From Candidatus Poribacteria bacterium (GTDB lineage: Bacteria > Abyssobacteria > SURF-5), in the NCBI GenBank assembly GCA_016215705.1, contig JACRIR010000202.1, positions 1 through 52,485 of the forward strand: a stretch of DNA of 52,485 nucleotides. Direction: 5' to 3'. Below are positions 25,819 to 34,514 of this stretch, piece by piece. The notes beneath the pieces were generated by a model. That model made no database searches, was not told the DNA's origin, and saw only the letters and a program-made list of their open reading frames with translations. Both the position numbers and the translations under genes were made by a program. How positions within the stretch are numbered: position 1 is the first letter of the stretch; each line of letters begins with the position of its first letter.

Positions 25819-28116
25819 ATGCAAAGCTCAGCAATGCGTCAGAGGCTCACTCCGATACTAATGGTAGTTCTTCTCTGTGTCTCCGCTCTTGTCTTCTTTT
25901 ATAGAGTAGTCTTCTTCCACAGGTCTTTTCTGCCCGGCCTTGTTGTTGCCCAAGGCGTGACAGGCTCGCCACCTATGGCAAAGAATCCGATTGTCATTAA
26001 GGACTACCCGTATTTGGATGCGGAAGGAGCCGCCTACGTTGACGCGCCTTCAACCATGTTTGCAAGCTCGTTGTATCACCAATGGAGACTTCCCTTATGG
26101 AATCCTCATGTCGCCATGGGCGCCCCGTTCCTCGCAGATTTACAGTCGGCTCATTTCTATCCGTTGAAGATTCCTCTTTTCATTCATCCGACGCCATTCA
26201 TGTGGGACCTTTTCTTCGTCATTCGCATCGTGTTTGGCGGGATTTTCACGTACTGCTTCTGCCGCATGTGGAACATCAGCAGAGCCGGCTCTCTGGCCGC
26301 TTCCTTCATCTTCATGTATTGCGGCAACGCCGTGTTGTACATTCATATGAATCGCTTGAGCGCCGAGGTCATGCTTCCATTCGTTCTTGTGTTCACAGAA
26401 CGCCTGGCTCGTAGTGTCACTCTCCGAAACGCCGTGCTTCTCGCATTAGTTTTTGGAGTCATGCAGCTTGGGGGCGCCGGCCCCCAGTCGGCGTTTGCTC
26501 TGACCCTTTTCGCAACCGCTTATTTTTTGTTTCGCGCCACCACAGCAGCGAGTTCGCGCAAGGGCGTGGGCGCCGCTTTAGGGTATTACGCGCTTGCGGG
26601 GCTGGTCGGGCTGCTGATCTCGCTGCCAACCATTGTGCCGTTTATCGAATTCGTCCGCCTTTCTTTTCACACCCATCATGATACGGGCCTTGTGTCAGTG
26701 CCGCCGACCGAATCGATTTTGTTTTTCGTCCCGTTCTTTCTCGGCGAACACAGTTTTGTCATTACCTACATAGGTGTGATTGCGCCTACGTTGGCCCTAA
26801 CCGCCTTGATGGCCGGTCGCGACAGGAAACTGATTTATTTTCTCTGGGGGTTCATTGTCTTTTATCTTGCCCGGACATTCGGAGTTCCCGGAACAAACTG
26901 GATCGAGTCGCTGCCCCTATTCAAGCAAACATTCTTTCCCAAGTATTTTCATCCGCCTTTCATATTCAGCCTGGCTGTTTGCGCGGCAGTCGGTTTTGAT
27001 TTTGCCCTCATGGGACAAGAGAGGCGGTGGTCTCGCTTGTGGGCTCTGGCGCCTGTGTCGATATTCCTCGTTGCCTTCTACCGGACTTACAGAGGACCAA
27101 TCGGTCAGATGGGAAAGACCAGCCAGGTGGCTACGCAACTGGGTCTCTCTTTCCTCATTATCTTTGTCCTCGCATTGATCCTGGCACTCTGTCGAAGCGA
27201 AAGAATACAATACAGGATAAGGGCGAGTCTCCTTTGCTTGGCCGTGTTCGGGGAGATGTTTTTCTATACGCTGCCCCTCGACTATCCCCGTCGCGCTAAC
27301 CCCTTCGACCAAGCCCCCTACATCCGCTTCCTGGGGCAAGATCATGCGTCTTTCCGTGTCTTCAGCCTGCAAGGGGTGTTGCCGCCGAACTATTCAATGG
27401 CATTCGGCCTCTCCGACATTGGGGCCAACAACGGGATTTTCATCTCCCAGTACATTGAGCTGATGCGCGCGGCAATCAACCCCGTGAGCGGCTATGGGAT
27501 ACCGGCAAATGCCGGAACGCCGAACATCATCAGTCCGCTGCTCAATCTCTTCAATGTGAAGTATCTGATATCAAGGTCCTACCTTAGCCTGCCGCCTTCA
27601 CGGTTCCGCCTCGTTTACGACAATGAGGTGAAGATTTACGAGAATGCTGAGTGCATGCCGAGAGCCTTCGTCATATATCAATGGGAAGAGATCAAGGACG
27701 GCGCGGAGACTCTTCGTCGAATGATTTCCGGCGCATTTGACATGAGAGAATCCGTGTTTGTCGAGGAACAGCCTCTCGATGGGGGAAAGCCGAATGGAAA
27801 GACGGCGACCACTTCGACTCCGGCGCCGGAAATTGTGCGCTACGCGGCCAATGAAGTGGTGATAAAGGCCTCTGTCACACGAAACTCTCTACTCGTGCTG
27901 ACCGATAGTTTTTATCCGGGTTGGAAAGCGACTGTAGACGGTCAGAGGACAAGAATCATACGGGCGGATTATCTCTTCCGGGCCGTGTATCTGACTCCCG
28001 GGGAGCACACGGTCCGGTTTGTTTACCGGCCGATGAGCTTTTGGCTGTCTCTCATAATCAGCGCGGTCACAGCCATCGGCATTGTTGGCCTTCTTCTAAA
28101 GCGGAAATCCAGTTGA
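25819..28116 (+). CDS. YfhO-family multi-pass membrane protein
   Basis: Large integral membrane protein of 765 residues with a GT-C-like layout: many hydrophobic helices to about residue 500, then a soluble C-terminal part and a final membrane helix. The C-terminal block VLTDSFYPGWKATVDG followed by YLFRAVYLTPGEHTVRFVYRP is the hallmark of the YfhO family, some of which act in glycosylation of cell-wall polymers. The donor is presumably a polyprenyl-linked sugar. No strong ribosome site precedes the ATG; a second Met four codons later is possible. Confidence 0.9.
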   Translation: MQSSAMRQRLTPILMVVLLCVSALVFFYRVVFFHRSFLPGLVVAQGVTGSPPMAKNPIVIKDYPYLDAEGAAYVDAPSTMFASSLYHQWRLPLWNPHVAMGAPFLADLQSAHFYPLKIPLFIHPTPFMWDLFFVIRIVFGGIFTYCFCRMWNISRAGSLAASFIFMYCGNAVLYIHMNRLSAEVMLPFVLVFTERLARSVTLRNAVLLALVFGVMQLGGAGPQSAFALTLFATAYFLFRATTAASSRKGVGAALGYYALAGLVGLLISLPTIVPFIEFVRLSFHTHHDTGLVSVPPTESILFFVPFFLGEHSFVITYIGVIAPTLALTALMAGRDRKLIYFLWGFIVFYLARTFGVPGTNWIESLPLFKQTFFPKYFHPPFIFSLAVCAAVGFDFALMGQERRWSRLWALAPVSIFLVAFYRTYRGPIGQMGKTSQVATQLGLSFLIIFVLALILALCRSERIQYRIRASLLCLAVFGEMFFYTLPLDYPRRANPFDQAPYIRFLGQDHASFRVFSLQGVLPPNYSMAFGLSDIGANNGIFISQYIELMRAAINPVSGYGIPANAGTPNIISPLLNLFNVKYLISRSYLSLPPSRFRLVYDNEVKIYENAECMPRAFVIYQWEEIKDGAETLRRMISGAFDMRESVFVEEQPLDGGKPNGKTATTSTPAPEIVRYAANEVVIKASVTRNSLLVLTDSFYPGWKATVDGQRTRIIRADYLFRAVYLTPGEHTVRFVYRPMSFWLSLIISAVTAIGIVGLLLKRKSS

Positions 28117-28163
28117 CAAGAAAATAGGGGACACGATGTCGCATCGTGTCCCCTATTTTCTTG
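28117..28163. repeat. GGGGACACGATG hairpin (CAAGAAAATA outer arm)
   Basis: Twenty-two-base perfect arms (28117-28138 and 28142-28163) around TCG, starting at the YfhO stop. It is followed by a partial second right arm, GCGTGTCCCCTATTCTTG. It could also serve as a bidirectional terminator. Confidence 0.85.
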
Positions 28164-28239
28164 TGCGTGTCCCCTATTCTTGCTGAAATGCCAACATCGA
28201 GGAATCTTGCGTTGGTGAATAAACTCCTGAAATGCGGCT

Positions 28240-28869
28240 CTACAAAGGATAGAATGTGAACTCGCAGTAACCTGCCTCAGACAGTTTGGCCGTGTGGGCA
28301 ATCCGCATCTTGACGGATGACGCACGCGCGGCCTCGATGAACCCGCCGATGCAGCTTGCGCAGCAAGGCAACCCGTCCAGGTTTATTCCTGCTGCGGCAA
28401 GCGCCGCATTAATCGCGCAGGAATACTCCTGAATACACAGTTCCTTCGTCGTCGAGAGCATTATGTTCCACTTATCCTGCGGCCGAAGCGACAACACCGA
28501 AAGCTCGACGTAACGTTGTATCAAATGGGGGAAGCAGATGCCGGTCTGATTTGCGACGAGTTCCATCATCTCCGCCGTTCGGTCGCGCCATTTCTCGTCC
28601 GCCAGATCAATGACCTTATTCATGACGGCTCTGCCGAATTCATCATACACTTTTCGCGCTACGTCTGCCGGCTTGTCACGCAGATTCTCGGCCAGTTGCC
28701 CGAAACTGAACGATGAAGAGACCTCTTCCGCCATCTGACGCGGCATATCGAATTCGCGCGTGACTCCCGCTTCGAGTTTCATGCGCCGGCCGGGTGCTAT
28801 CTCATCGCTGGGCCCCATCTTCTTGCGCGAGGCCTCAACGCTCTTTGTCTTTTTCTTCTTTTCCGTCAT
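28240..28869 (-). CDS. Uncharacterised cysteine-containing protein
   Basis: 209 residues, cytosolic, with a Lys-rich N-terminus (MTEKKKKTKS). I do not recognise the family with confidence. The C-terminal half carries Cys in NQTGICFPHL, ELCIQEYSC, LPCCASCIGG and EAGYCEF. This is enough for a metal or Fe-S site but does not form a standard ferredoxin motif. A distant relation to amino-thiazoline-carboxylate hydrolase-like proteins is conceivable but unproven. It is the last gene of a three-gene operon with two ferredoxin-type proteins, so a redox or cofactor role is likely. Confidence 0.75.
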   Translation of the reverse strand: MTEKKKKTKSVEASRKKMGPSDEIAPGRRMKLEAGVTREFDMPRQMAEEVSSSFSFGQLAENLRDKPADVARKVYDEFGRAVMNKVIDLADEKWRDRTAEMMELVANQTGICFPHLIQRYVELSVLSLRPQDKWNIMLSTTKELCIQEYSCAINAALAAAGINLDGLPCCASCIGGFIEAARASSVKMRIAHTAKLSEAGYCEFTFYPL

Positions 28870-28974
28870 GTCATTGTTCCTCCCTCACTATCATTACAAT
28901 TGCGCGAATCTCCGCGCAATTCAAGAATCACTCTGCCCCAAGAAGACCCTTTCGACACATGGGGGATTTCTCCT

Positions 28975-29262
28975 CTACGAAGCCACTTCTTCAGCTATCT
29001 CTTCAGCAAGAGCAGCTTCTGTCTTTTCATTTGTTGCGATGGTTATCGCCGAGACGGGGCAAGTTTCGACACACTTATTGCACGTCACGCACTGATCATA
29101 GTAGCGGGCGTATACGCGAAAATCCTTCGGGTCGGTCTCGCGGAATTTCCACACCTTTGTAGGTCCTGCGATGAAGACCGTCATCGGACATATCTTCATG
29201 CACTGGCCGCAACTGATTGGGCCGAGACACGTCGAATTGTCAACCGTTATTTTCGGGAGCAT
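28975..29262 (-). CDS. Ferredoxin-like 2[4Fe-4S] protein
   Basis: 95 residues from the ATG at 29262, which has GGAGGAAC upstream. The C-terminal cluster motif is CVTCNKCVETCP. The N-terminal one is CLGPISCGQCMKICP, with a longer first spacing (CX5CX2CX3C). The protein ends in an acidic Ala/Glu-rich tail. It starts 20 bases after the stop of the larger Fe-S protein, so the two are surely co-expressed and probably interact. Confidence 0.88.
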   Translation of the reverse strand: MLPKITVDNSTCLGPISCGQCMKICPMTVFIAGPTKVWKFRETDPKDFRVYARYYDQCVTCNKCVETCPVSAITIATNEKTEAALAEEIAEEVAS

Positions 29263-29281
29263 CCGAGTTCCTCCATCTCTA

Positions 29282-30115
29282 CTACCATTTGTCGGCCAGA
29301 GCCGGGAACGAATGTCTATCGACGAGCGTGATCGCATCCGTCGGACATACGCTTCTGCACAGGCCGCAGCCGAAGCATTTCATCATGTCGATGCCCGCTT
29401 TTTCGGCGAACACTTTGAAGTACATGGCCCGGAAGTGACACCGCGGAATGCATTTCTTGCAGCCGATGCACTTGTCGACGTCGATTTCAGCGACGTATTC
29501 GCCCTTGAGCATAAACTTGAAATCGTAGTCAAGCCGGTTGCGGATCGCGACGCAGCCGGGATACTCGCACTGGCACATTCCGCCAATATAAGGCAACCCG
29601 AACACGTCGACACTATGCACGAGCCCTGCCTCGTCAGCGATGTCCGCCCAGCGCTTCGCCTCGAATGGGGTCATGAATTCGACCCCGCCCCGATATGTTT
29701 CGGGCCAGCGCTCCCACTTGTACATTCCAGGTCCGATGCCGATGCAAGTGAAGTTCTGGTCATCCGGAAGCGCCACCGAAGCGCGCCTACACGCGCACGT
29801 CATCCGGGCAATCGGATAAGCTATATCGAATATCTGCTTGGTTTCTTCGAGTGTAACGACTTGCGCGAAGTGAATCTGATAGGCGGCGTCAAGAGCATTC
29901 TTCTTTATGATCTCTTCTTCCTCTTGTTTGCCGGCGGCGCGGGCGCGGATTATCTCATTGATGATTGCGCCGCCCATGCCCGCCGCCTGTGGGTCGGCAT
30001 CGGCCCCGAGGGAATCTTCTCCCTCTTTTCGTGTCTTATACAACCTGCGCGCATAATTGGCAGGATTGAGATACCATTTCCCTCCGTTGCCGTACTCTTC
30101 ACAAAAACGACACAT
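29282..30115 (-). CDS. 4Fe-4S dicluster protein with extra N-terminal Cys motifs
   Basis: 277 residues. The C-terminal third has two ferredoxin clusters, CIGCKKCIPRC and CFGCGLCRSVCP. The N-terminal two thirds carry unusual cysteines: CRFC at residue 2, MTCACRRAS near 106 and GMCQCEYPGC near 180, which could hold another cluster or metal. There is no membrane segment. First gene of the operon with the small ferredoxin and the 209-residue Cys protein. I know no assigned function for this combination; an electron-transfer role is inferred. Confidence 0.85.
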   Translation of the reverse strand: MCRFCEEYGNGGKWYLNPANYARRLYKTRKEGEDSLGADADPQAAGMGGAIINEIIRARAAGKQEEEEIIKKNALDAAYQIHFAQVVTLEETKQIFDIAYPIARMTCACRRASVALPDDQNFTCIGIGPGMYKWERWPETYRGGVEFMTPFEAKRWADIADEAGLVHSVDVFGLPYIGGMCQCEYPGCVAIRNRLDYDFKFMLKGEYVAEIDVDKCIGCKKCIPRCHFRAMYFKVFAEKAGIDMMKCFGCGLCRSVCPTDAITLVDRHSFPALADKW

Positions 30116-30274
30116 TGTCTTCCTCCCATAAATTCGGTTTCTGGTTTCTTGTTTGTGGTTCCCTGTAAAACCAGTAACCTCGAAACCGAGAACTCAAGAC
30201 TGCATTGATTCCAACACAGACAAGCCGGCTCAGAGCGCTCTTAGCTGCAAACTGTGAACCGTAAGAAGCACACC

Positions 30275-30469
30275 CTAAACCTCCTGTCCCATCTCCGCCA
30301 GCTTTGCGCGGGCTTCAGAAAAATCAGGGTCATAGTGGAGCGTCCGCCTCAGTTCCTCGATGGCCCTCGATTTGTCTCCCGTTCGCAAGAATTCTATAGC
30401 TCGCCCGTAATGTTTAAGGGCGAGCTCGGGGTTCTCTTCTGTCGGCTCGTGAATGTGTCCTAAATGCAT
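30275..30469 (-). CDS. Small TPR-like protein
   Basis: 64 residues from the ATG at 30469. It matches one and a half tetratricopeptide repeats: ALKHYGRAIEFLRTGDKSRAIEELRRTLHYDP, with the typical small-residue positions. The N-terminus has HLGHIHEP. It may be a real small adaptor or the remnant of a longer TPR protein. The ribosome site is weak. It follows the Fe-S operon promoter side on the same strand. Confidence 0.6.
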   Translation of the reverse strand: MHLGHIHEPTEENPELALKHYGRAIEFLRTGDKSRAIEELRRTLHYDPDFSEARAKLAEMGQEV

Positions 30470-30621
30470 TGTCAAGAAATCTTGCTCGCGGCGAGCATCA
30501 CGTCGGGCGCCCGCGATTGCGTCAATAAAAATTCTATCATAATCCCGTCCGCTAATGCAAGAATTTCTTGGACTTAGGGCTTTTTCACAAATACTGTCGT
30601 GTTTCTCTCCGAAGCGTCGAT

Positions 30622-30649
30622 GTAAGAGCGACTCGCGAGTCGCCGCTAC
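30622..30649. repeat. GCGACTCGCGAGTCGC hairpin
   Basis: GTAAGAGCGACT pairs with AGTCGCCGCTAC around CGCG, with two mismatches. Same plan as the repeat inside nnrD (7247-7275). Confidence 0.7.
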
Positions 30650-30653
30650 ATTA

Positions 30654-30786
30654 CTAGTGTAGTGTCTCTAACGCTTCTTTACATTTGAGCTTCGGGGACA
30701 GTCCCGATTCTACGGCGCAAAGCGCCCGTAAATCTGGGACAGTCCCCTTCGCAACGCTTAAAGTTATTTCTGAGACAGCACACTAG
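30654..30786. mobile_element. MITE-like element, type B, copy 2
   Basis: 133 bases closely matching 19749-19880 throughout. Left end CTAGTGTAGTGTCTC, right end GAGACAGCACACTAG (two mismatches to a perfect inverse). The internal hairpin GGGGACAGTCCC...GGGACAGTCCCC is better paired than in copy 1. Confidence 0.85.
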
Positions 30787-30843
30787 CGCGGACATATCAT
30801 CGTGCTTGCGTGAACATGTGTCCGACGCCTGCGACTCAGCGGG

Positions 30844-32523
30844 CTAGGACGATAAGCGGGTGAACTTTTCAAACACCATTTGGGAACGCTCCCAACTCCC
30901 CGTAAAATAGGCTTCATAAAGATAAAAAATCCTTCCCCGGAATTGTCGCATGATCAAGGGATTCTGGTCGCCTTGGTCCCGCGCGAAAACCACGTCATTG
31001 TCCAACAATGGCGAATCGTGGAACAGAATCATATTGCTTGCGAATCTGACATGATTCGAGCGGATAAGTATGACGGCATTGTGAATGTCTTTTCCCCGTA
31101 TGACTCTGCAGACGCCGCATTTCGCGCCGATGTAGTTGTGCGAATACTTGTCATACAAGGCCGGAAACGTCTTTGTGAGACTGAAGACAGCGAAGCAGAG
31201 GACAAGAACAGCCAGCATTGCAAAAGGGGCTATGGAGGCTGTCCCGCGTCCCTGATTTTCCATAAACGAATTGTTTTCTTGCGGGGGCGCATCGTGCTGC
31301 GCCCTCGCTCTTTCGAGTTGTGGGACTGTCTCTGTGGCCTTTTTGAAACGCAAAAGCCACTTTCCGTTCAGGATCGCATATGTCTCCATCAGCCCTCGCA
31401 CAGTGAGCACGATGAGCATCGGCGTAGTTTCGTAAACGAGCCTTGGTCCAAAGACATCATCTATATACCAGTAAAAGACGTGTGCGCCGAGAACCGAGAG
31501 AAAAACGCCGAGTTGAAAGAAGTCTTCTTTCGCAGTCCTCCGAAACATAAGGAGGAATAACAGAGCCGCAAACGCGAGGTCCGGAATGGGCCATCCGAAT
31601 AATTGTCTGTTAAAGGATCCGACGAATTGCAGCACGTGGTTCAAACCGTCTCGAGGAGTAAATTCGAATTTGTTGCCGTAGGAAACGCCTGTGATTCGCT
31701 CTCCAAAGCCGAGCTTTGACACTGTTGCCCACTCGGCCGTCGTATAGCCTAATTTGAGAGGGTTCCCATTTGTTGCAGTGTTGTATGCCATCAGAATCAA
31801 TCCCGCGGCCGTCAGAGCCGCCAGGAAAGCGGCGGCCCCACTCAATGGGGAGCGGGGTGGGGCCGTTTGCGGAAGCTCTCGTCTCGCAGTCACAAAAAAG
31901 AGCCGCGCCACAAACGGTATTGAAAGGGCAAAGCCGGTATAGGGCCTCGTGAGAATAACGAATCCCAAAGCAAATCCGCTCATGGCATACATGAGTGTAT
32001 TGCCGGACGAAAGCGCCTTTTTGAAAAGTATCGCAAATATGAGCACATAGAACATGCAAGTGGCATGTGACATATACTCTGAGGACATAAAGATGATCAG
32101 GGGAGAGAAAGCGGCTAATATCATTGAGAGTATGCCTATGTTCTTGCCATAGTAGCTCTTCCCGTAGAAGTACATAAGGGTTGCGGAGAGGGCGCCGAGC
32201 AGAGGGTTCAGTACCCAGGGGATTCCCGCCGCCGCCCACGGCGCAAGCATCAAGGCGTGGCCGGGCGGGTAAATGGAGTACCATTTGTCATTTGTCATGA
32301 TGGTCTGTCCACCCTTGAAGAATATCGATGGGTGGGGGGCGGGGGCGTAGAGGAGGCCCCTTGAAAAGGTTCTGGCCTGGAAAACATACGAAGCGCTGTC
32401 CGATATGTGCGGAGTATGGCCAAAGGCAAAGTATGATACGAAGTTGGCCGCGCCAAAAACAACAAGAAAACACAAGGGGAACAACAGCCATTGGCCGGCG
32501 AATCTTTGATTTCTTTGACCCAT
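30844..32523 (-). CDS. GT-C/GT39-like integral membrane glycosyltransferase
   Basis: 559 residues from the ATG at 32523 (CAGGA eight bases upstream). About 11 hydrophobic segments. The first periplasmic loop has an acidic site (HISDSASYVFQA) and YSIYPPGHALMLAP, and later FVILTRPYTG. These resemble the dolichyl/polyprenyl-phosphate-mannose protein transferase (GT39/ArnT) superfamily. It probably moves a polyprenyl-linked sugar onto an acceptor at the outer face of the inner membrane. The frame is open to 32619, but that extra N-terminus (RLPRFARNE) is the translation of the repeat at 32591-32616 and is not believed to be protein. Confidence 0.85.
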   Translation of the reverse strand: MGQRNQRFAGQWLLFPLCFLVVFGAANFVSYFAFGHTPHISDSASYVFQARTFSRGLLYAPAPHPSIFFKGGQTIMTNDKWYSIYPPGHALMLAPWAAAGIPWVLNPLLGALSATLMYFYGKSYYGKNIGILSMILAAFSPLIIFMSSEYMSHATCMFYVLIFAILFKKALSSGNTLMYAMSGFALGFVILTRPYTGFALSIPFVARLFFVTARRELPQTAPPRSPLSGAAAFLAALTAAGLILMAYNTATNGNPLKLGYTTAEWATVSKLGFGERITGVSYGNKFEFTPRDGLNHVLQFVGSFNRQLFGWPIPDLAFAALLFLLMFRRTAKEDFFQLGVFLSVLGAHVFYWYIDDVFGPRLVYETTPMLIVLTVRGLMETYAILNGKWLLRFKKATETVPQLERARAQHDAPPQENNSFMENQGRGTASIAPFAMLAVLVLCFAVFSLTKTFPALYDKYSHNYIGAKCGVCRVIRGKDIHNAVILIRSNHVRFASNMILFHDSPLLDNDVVFARDQGDQNPLIMRQFRGRIFYLYEAYFTGSWERSQMVFEKFTRLSS

Positions 32524-32590
32524 GCCGTTCATCCTGCGGACTATTCTCGCTTGATTTCGCTGGATTATTGTCGTGTCCTTTGGGATGTAC

Positions 32591-32616
32591 TCATTGCGAG
32601 CGAAGCGAGGCAATCT
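32591..32616. repeat. GAGCGAAGCGA-core repeat (ATTGC/GCAAT arms)
   Basis: It reads TCATTGC, then GAGCGAAGCGAG, then GCAATCT. Same core as 5765-5790, but the paired arms are ATTGC/GCAAT instead of ATTCT/AGAAT. Further relatives lie at 48909-48934 and 49114-49139. Confidence 0.75.
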
Positions 32617-32649
32617 CAATTTGACACAAAGGCTGCTTTCCCGTCTCCT

Positions 32650-34365
32650 CTATTTGTCCAACTTATATACTCCCATCATTTCCACCCCGCCGACCTCTAT
32701 CGAGTAATACTTGTGTTTGAAGAACTCGCCTCGAGGGTATTCTCGCCATGGAAACCTGTAATTCGACCGATAATTCGTTAGCAGATAGTTCGCTTCATTT
32801 GGGTCATCCACAAATATCAACCTTCTGAATTCGTCATAAGGCAGGATGTACGCATTATTCTTACCTGGTGGATTGGCAACGGCAACCCGGACAACACCGC
32901 TCCTATCGGTCTCCAGAATATGCTCCAATGCTTGTCGGTATGACAACCCCCAATAGTCCAATGCGTTCTCGTATTTGGCGGCATCCTTGTTTCTGCCGGC
33001 AAGAATATTTGCATAAGCATATTGATGAGGGTGATACCTTATCATAAACCATATCGAGCCTATCAGCCCGATTCCCAGAACCAGAACGATAACCGCGTGC
33101 ACGATTCTCTCCACATTCTGTCCAAGCGCTGCTCCCGTCTTCCACAATGCGATCAGCCCGGACAAGCTGAAAAGAAGAAGGATGGGATACACGAAATAAT
33201 GATGCCGCCAACCGTCGAACAGCCTCGTCCTGAAGATCACCGGCAATATCAGAGGGACAAAGAACAGGAAGAAAGCGACTTGAATGTCTCGCTTGCGTGG
33301 GTAGTCCCCACCAAGGCGGTTTGGGTGTGAATTTATTCGCACACCGTTTCCGGCCTCCTCTTGCCATGCCTGCCCTTGCCCCGGGCGTGAGAATGAATTG
33401 GCGCCTACGCAAAAGCGGGACAGATTCTGATTACCCCTTCCAAATATGCCGGGCAAAGAACTCATCAACCCGACAAAGAAGAAGAGGGTGTACGGTAAGG
33501 GAGTAGTAACGATAATCCATTTCGGATTGTAATACCACGGAGTGGCCTTTTCGGGTTCGTATTGCGATGCAGAAAGCGAATGAAGGAATTTGATCACAGG
33601 GCTTTCCCATAATAGCGGCCAGAAAAGAATCAGCAGGAAAATAAATGACACTGCATATGCCGCAAGAGGCGCGAAGTCTATCTTGTTCTTCTTGATGCGC
33701 CCGAATCCCAACGGCATCGTGGCGACGAAAACACCCGTACACAGCGGCATTACAAGCCCTATTACGCGAATATCAATCAAAATGGCGCAGGACAGGGCAT
33801 GCAGCAATGCGTTCCTGTATGTCATCTTGTCCAGGAACCTCAGCAATGTCCATGCGCTGATTATATATGCGGATAAGAAGGGGATGTCCATCGTGTTGAA
33901 AAAAGCATCGGCAAATATTCTCGGATGCGCAACCAGCAGTAGGCTTCCAAGCAACCCGATTCTCCAATCAGCAAAATAATATCTACAAAGATGATAGAAG
34001 AAGAATGCACCCATCCAGAATACAAGAAAATTACAGAGGCGCCGAATGAGAATAACGTCCCTGGAGTCCGAGAGTCTCAGAATGCTCTTGATGGAATTGA
34101 GAAACAACGGATAAATGGAGCCATGAGTTAAGTCTTCAACCTCTTTCATCTCGTCCACGTTCTGAATAGCAAGCCTGCCGGACGAAATTACATCATTCAC
34201 ATACTTGGACCATCTCTCTCCAAACTCTTGAAGGTAGATCTCATCCCAATGAACACCGTAATCCCTATATATGCACAACCCCAGAAAGAGAAGGATTAAA
34301 AAGAAAGAGGAAACGGCCAAGACGACTTTGTTTTTCTCAGTGGATTTCAGATGCAAATACCTCAT
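32650..34365 (-). CDS. GT-C-like membrane glycosyltransferase with odd internal segment
   Basis: 571 residues from the ATG at 34365; a TTG three codons earlier is possible and neither has a good ribosome site. About ten membrane helices. The first loop has YRDYGVHWDEIYLQEFG, the Asp-Glu pair expected in GT39-like enzymes. Around residues 305-360 (about 33300-33450) a hydrophilic stretch including NLSRFCVGANSFSRPGQG interrupts two hydrophobic segments and does not look like the rest of the protein. It follows the two methyltransferase genes on the same strand. Likely role: transfer of a lipid-linked sugar in surface glycan assembly. Confidence 0.82.
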   Translation of the reverse strand: MRYLHLKSTEKNKVVLAVSSFFLILLFLGLCIYRDYGVHWDEIYLQEFGERWSKYVNDVISSGRLAIQNVDEMKEVEDLTHGSIYPLFLNSIKSILRLSDSRDVILIRRLCNFLVFWMGAFFFYHLCRYYFADWRIGLLGSLLLVAHPRIFADAFFNTMDIPFLSAYIISAWTLLRFLDKMTYRNALLHALSCAILIDIRVIGLVMPLCTGVFVATMPLGFGRIKKNKIDFAPLAAYAVSFIFLLILFWPLLWESPVIKFLHSLSASQYEPEKATPWYYNPKWIIVTTPLPYTLFFFVGLMSSLPGIFGRGNQNLSRFCVGANSFSRPGQGQAWQEEAGNGVRINSHPNRLGGDYPRKRDIQVAFFLFFVPLILPVIFRTRLFDGWRHHYFVYPILLLFSLSGLIALWKTGAALGQNVERIVHAVIVLVLGIGLIGSIWFMIRYHPHQYAYANILAGRNKDAAKYENALDYWGLSYRQALEHILETDRSGVVRVAVANPPGKNNAYILPYDEFRRLIFVDDPNEANYLLTNYRSNYRFPWREYPRGEFFKHKYYSIEVGGVEMMGVYKLDK

Positions 34366-34514
34366 ACCGAGCAACTGCGGGGCCTGATCCGGCGCCCCCG
34401 AAAGCTTTTTTCTCTCTTATCCCTTATTTCTCCTGGAGACCCCGCACCATGCGCGCTGAAACGGCTCTCTCAGCAGTATTCATGGGGGCTGCAATGTGAG
34501 AGTCGCGCCGGTCA

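Larger units (their letters stand above)
30470..30843. other. Intergenic region with hairpin and type B element
   Basis: No gene seen. It contains the hairpin at 30622-30649 and the type B element at 30654-30786, adjacent to each other. Confidence 0.6.

Noticed and set aside
32524-32619. Extended N-terminus of the GT-C-like protein
   Set aside because: It translates the dispersed repeat 32591-32616 and lacks a ribosome site; the start at 32523 is preferred.
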